From contig JAHEZQ010000035.1 in the NCBI GenBank assembly GCA_023250955.1, forward strand, positions 1-42,801: a DNA stretch of 42,801 nt, given 5' to 3'. Shown in pieces: positions 39,631 to 42,801 of the stretch; within the stretch, counting starts at the first letter, position 1; each line of letters starts with the position of its first letter. Below the pieces are notes generated by a model. It searched no databases, had not been told where the DNA came from, and was given only the letters and a program-made list of their open reading frames with translations. Made by a program: the position numbers and the translations under genes. This DNA is from Melioribacter sp. GTDB taxonomy: Bacteria > Bacteroidota > Ignavibacteria > Ignavibacteriales > Melioribacteraceae.

Positions 39631-41739
39631 ATGCGTATCAAAAAGTATCAATTAAAAAATATTGACTGTGCTTCTTGTGCAATTAGGATTGAAGAAGGTG
39701 TATCAAAGTTAGAGGAAGTGAAATATGTTTCGGTAAATTTTGCCAACTCTTCACTGCTTATAGATACCGACAACATAGAATCTGTGAAAAAGAAAATCAA
39801 AGATATAGAGCCGGAAGTGGAATTGATTGAAGAGGAAGATAAGAAAATGCCTTTCTCCCCAAATAGAATTGATTTGTCGCTCTGGAGAGAAAATAAAACC
39901 GCAATCGTTAAGATAGTATTAACAGTATTGCTTCTTGGATTGGGGTTCATCTTTGAGGAGGAAATCCATAATACTCCTTACCGTGCTCTCGAATTTCTGA
40001 TATTCTTAACGGCTTATCTATTAAGCGGATGGAAAGTAATTGTTAGTGCCGTAAGAAATATTGTGAAAGGACAAGTATTTAATGAAAATTTTTTAATGAC
40101 GATTGCGACACTCGGCGCATTTGCAATTGATGAAATGCCGGAAGCTGTAACAGTAATGTTATTTTATGTAGTTGGGGAATTATTCCAGGATATTGCTGTC
40201 AACCGATCACGTAAATCAATTAAAGCATTGTTAGAAATAAAACCGGATTACGCCAATCTAAAAAGCAACGGTGAGGTAAAACAAGTTTCACCGGAAAGCG
40301 TAAAAGTTGGAGAGAATATTATAGTAAAAGCCGGAGAAAAAATTCCTTTAGATGGTGAAATAATTGAAGGAAATTCTTTTGTAGATACATCTGCATTAAC
40401 CGGCGAAAGCGTTCCAAGAAAAGTTAGAGAAAAAGATGTTGTTTTAGCCGGAATGATAAATCAATCTGGGCTACTTACTATTACAGTTACAAAATTATTT
40501 AGTGAATCATCCATCTCAAGAATTCTTGAGCTAGTCGAAAATGCTGCTTCTAAAAAAGCAGAGACGGAAAAGTTCATTACAACATTTGCAAAATACTATA
40601 CACCAGTTGTCGTTTTCGGCGCTCTGTTTTTGGCTGTATTACCACCGCTTTTATTTACCGGGCAAACATTTTCTGAATGGATTTATCGTGCATTAGTTGT
40701 GCTGGTAATTTCGTGTCCTTGCGCTTTAGTTATTAGTATTCCGCTTGGATACTTTGGCGGTATTGGTGGCGCATCAAGAAGAGGTATCTTGGTAAAAGGT
40801 TCAAACTATTTGGATGCTCTTACAAAAGTTAAGACAGTAGTTTTTGATAAAACCGGAACGCTAACCAAAGGAGAATTTAAAGTATCTGAAATTGTTGTGA
40901 AAAACGGATTTGACAAAGAAGAATTATTAAGACTTGCTGCTTATGCAGAATCGCATTCCAATCATCCTATAGCAAAATCTGTAATTGAAGCATATGGGAA
41001 AAAGATTGATCAAGAATTGATTAACGATGTTCAGGAAATAAGCGGTAAAGGAATTAAGACAAAAGTAAACGGACAACAGGTTATTGTTGGTAATGATAAA
41101 CTTCTACACATGGAAAATATTCAGCACGATAAATGTGATGTTGAAGGGACAGTAATTCATATCGCCGTTGATTCTGTTTATGCTGGATATATTATTATCT
41201 CGGATACGCTGAAGGAAGATTCAAAAGAAGCGATAAGTATGCTGAAAGAAAAAAATATTAAAACTGTTATGCTAACCGGCGATAACAAAACGGCTGCTGA
41301 AACGTTTGCTAAAAAATTAGGAATTGATACTTATTATTATGAACTGCTACCGGAAGATAAAGTAAATCATATTGAGCAAATTATTCAATCATCAATTAAA
41401 GGAGATAAAGTTGCCTTTGTTGGAGATGGTATAAACGATGCGCCGGTTTTAGCACGAGCCGATATAGGGATAGCTATGGGCGCTCTCGGTTCGGATGCTG
41501 CTGTTGAAACTGCGGATGTTGTTCTTATGACTGACTCGCCAATGAAAGTTGTAACTGCAATAGAAGTAGCAAAACGAACAAGGAAAATAGTCTGGCAGAA
41601 TATTGGATTTGCAATGGCGGTAAAATTATTCTTTATTCTTTTGGGCGTGTTCGGAATTGCAACTATGTGGGAAGCTGTATTTGGAGATATGGGTGTGGCA
41701 ATAATTGCCATATTAAATGTTATGCGGGTGATGAAATAA
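39631..41739 (+). CDS. P1B-type ATPase, Zn/Cd/Pb class (CadA/ZntA-like)
   Basis: This 702-residue transporter has an N-terminal HMA domain with IDCASC (C13, C16) and eight expected TM helices. Its motifs are TSALTGES (253-260) in the actuator domain, CPC (362-364) in the transport helix, phosphorylated D406 in DKTGT, and GDGINDAP in the hinge. The final helix carries FGDMGVAIIAILNVMR, whose Asp is typical of the Zn/Cd/Pb subgroup, as distinct from copper pumps. It would export divalent zinc, cadmium or lead from the cytoplasm and supply periplasmic metal to the RND pump. It follows the His-loop membrane protein by 21 bases. Confidence 0.93.
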   Translation: MRIKKYQLKNIDCASCAIRIEEGVSKLEEVKYVSVNFANSSLLIDTDNIESVKKKIKDIEPEVELIEEEDKKMPFSPNRIDLSLWRENKTAIVKIVLTVLLLGLGFIFEEEIHNTPYRALEFLIFLTAYLLSGWKVIVSAVRNIVKGQVFNENFLMTIATLGAFAIDEMPEAVTVMLFYVVGELFQDIAVNRSRKSIKALLEIKPDYANLKSNGEVKQVSPESVKVGENIIVKAGEKIPLDGEIIEGNSFVDTSALTGESVPRKVREKDVVLAGMINQSGLLTITVTKLFSESSISRILELVENAASKKAETEKFITTFAKYYTPVVVFGALFLAVLPPLLFTGQTFSEWIYRALVVLVISCPCALVISIPLGYFGGIGGASRRGILVKGSNYLDALTKVKTVVFDKTGTLTKGEFKVSEIVVKNGFDKEELLRLAAYAESHSNHPIAKSVIEAYGKKIDQELINDVQEISGKGIKTKVNGQQVIVGNDKLLHMENIQHDKCDVEGTVIHIAVDSVYAGYIIISDTLKEDSKEAISMLKEKNIKTVMLTGDNKTAAETFAKKLGIDTYYYELLPEDKVNHIEQIIQSSIKGDKVAFVGDGINDAPVLARADIGIAMGALGSDAAVETADVVLMTDSPMKVVTAIEVAKRTRKIVWQNIGFAMAVKLFFILLGVFGIATMWEAVFGDMGVAIIAILNVMRVMK

Positions 41740-41915
41740 ATGATTCTATGAGAATCAAAATTCATTATTATACATCTAACTTAGAGTAATTGAGAAATAT
41801 TTTCGTACAACTGTTTAAGAAAATTAATTGCAACACTTCTTTAATGGTCTTTCTTGTAGTGATCATTATAATCAAGTGTATAGATTTACTAGACAAATAA
41901 TAAATAGGAAATAAA

Positions 41916-42801
41916 ATGAAAAAATATATAAATAAGTTCTTAATACTAATGCTGTTTTCAGTTGTTTCTATTTCCGCTCAAGGAATGAGAAGCGGCGGAA
42001 TGGGTTTTATGTTCCCCGATACTTTAGCACAAGTTACACTCACAGGTAAAATTACTGTTGATACATCTCTTCCGATGCCAATTTATTATCTCGACGTAAA
42101 CGGCGACAACACAAATGATTACTTTCTTAACTTCGGTCCAATCTGGTATTCACCGGATAATTCTACAGCTGTAAGACCAAACAACGGGGATCAAGTTACA
42201 GTTAAAGGCGGACAGATGGGTAGCTCTATGAATATGAACGGGCTGCCAATGATTATTGTTTATCAAGTAAACGGAAATCTATGGAGAGATCCATTCGATC
42301 CTATGTGGAATGACTTTGGAAACAATACACACATGATGGGACAACACGCCGGTAATTGCAGCGGCTACGCTTTTGGTGCAAGCGGAACAACAGCACAGAA
42401 TGTAACTTTATCAGGAACGGCTTTAGTTGATACAACTTATTTTATGAATCTATATTACTTAGATGAAAATCAAGACGGTAAACCGGATTATTTTTTGAAT
42501 TTTGGCCCCTGGTGGTACGAACCGAATACAGGTGCAAAGAGACCAAACAATGGCGATAACGTGACAATCGTTGGCGGGAAATTGCAAACAACGAACGGTC
42601 TAAGCGTTGTAATAGTTTATCAAATAAACGGTAAAGTGTGGAGAGATTCTTCGTTGATAGGAAAATATTTCGGCGGAGGATGGATGCGAAAAAATAATAG
42701 TAACGATAAGGTGATGAATCCTTTTGATGAAAATGATTTCATGATGATGGGCAGCGGTTGGAACATGGGCGGTATGATGTCGGATTCTATGTTTACAAGA
42801 A
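41916..42801 (+). CDS. secreted methionine-rich protein with two repeated domains (C-terminus beyond window)
   Basis: The ATG at 41916 follows AGGA and opens a frame to the right edge (295 residues seen). A signal peptide (MKKYINKFLILMLFSVVSIS, then AQG) is followed by two copies of a roughly 80-residue domain (about 40-125 and 163-245). Both carry YYLD(V/E)N, DYFLNFGP, a WY-x-P segment, PNNGD and IVYQ(V/I)NG-x-x-WRD. Between and after them are Met- and His-rich stretches (MGSSMNMNGLPM, THMMGQHAGNC, NDFMMMGSGWNMGGMM), ligands typical of copper or silver binding. It is probably exported and binds metal outside the cell, which fits the cluster; the family is unknown to me. Confidence 0.7.
   Translation, partial: MKKYINKFLILMLFSVVSISAQGMRSGGMGFMFPDTLAQVTLTGKITVDTSLPMPIYYLDVNGDNTNDYFLNFGPIWYSPDNSTAVRPNNGDQVTVKGGQMGSSMNMNGLPMIIVYQVNGNLWRDPFDPMWNDFGNNTHMMGQHAGNCSGYAFGASGTTAQNVTLSGTALVDTTYFMNLYYLDENQDGKPDYFLNFGPWWYEPNTGAKRPNNGDNVTIVGGKLQTTNGLSVVIVYQINGKVWRDSSLIGKYFGGGWMRKNNSNDKVMNPFDENDFMMMGSGWNMGGMMSDSMFTR

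Overview
The window looks like a chromosomal segment of an Ignavibacteria/Melioribacter-type bacterium (Bacteroidota-Chlorobi group) carrying a large mobile insertion. Reasons are the low-GC coding style, weak Shine-Dalgarno use alongside long secreted proteins, a type IX secretion C-terminal sorting domain with the QNYPNPFNPSTVISYQLP signature on a secreted GH13 amylase, a TonB-dependent outer-membrane receptor, and abundant short dispersed repeats. This placement comes from motif style, not from a marker-gene comparison.

Layout. (1) 1-7508 is core genome: the 5' end of a flavoprotein reductase, a small membrane protein, an HU-family protein, a TonB-dependent receptor, a secreted T9SS-sorted alpha-amylase-family enzyme, a TrmH-family RNA methyltransferase and tRNA-Thr(TGT) with its terminator. 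(2) About 7473-30240 looks like an integrative element inserted at the 3' end of that tRNA. Its left arm has an ArdC N-domain-like protein, long structured non-coding DNA, a DUF6266-like protein, a small HTH-like protein and a secreted SNase-type nuclease. Next come a plus-strand lysis-type cassette (M15 peptidase, membrane coiled-coil protein, 3-TM holin), then nine minus-strand genes dominated by phage defence, and at the right end an unknown protein, an HTH/excisionase-like protein, a tyrosine recombinase and a prim-pol/SF3-helicase. No capsid, portal, terminase or conjugation genes are visible, so it resembles a phage-satellite or P4-like defence-carrying island more than a complete prophage or ICE. 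(3) 30462-42801 is a heavy-metal resistance cluster: outer-membrane protein, c-type cytochrome lipoprotein, TolC-like protein, RND adaptor, RND pump, PII-like protein, lipoprotein, CcmE-like OB-fold protein, polytopic membrane protein with a His-rich loop, Zn/Cd-type P1B ATPase and a Met-rich secreted protein running off the end. Whether this cluster belongs to the element or to the chromosome cannot be decided here.

The defence block is the most interesting part. In transcription order (right to left) it reads: type IIG restriction-methylase, KwaA-like membrane protein, KwaB-like DUF4868 protein (together Kiwa), SIR2-family NADase-like protein, PHP-SMC ATPase (TrlF/Ppl-like), TIR-domain protein, DUF2188 protein, RNase HI with a C-terminal extension, and an AlbA_2/HATPase regulator. 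Gaps are mostly 3-106 bases, so it could be one long transcript of about 12.5 kb. The TIR, PHP-SMC and SIR2 genes sit side by side and may form a composite system.

Other points of interest are a pseudoknotted element closed by an 11-bp long-range stem (8391-8592), a second one (8752-8939), twin hairpins (10764-10857), two iteron-like clusters (12450-12498 and 26120-26243), and dispersed palindromic repeats that lie in frame inside the integrase and HTH genes. All structure calls were made by eye; no folding, alignment or database search was run.
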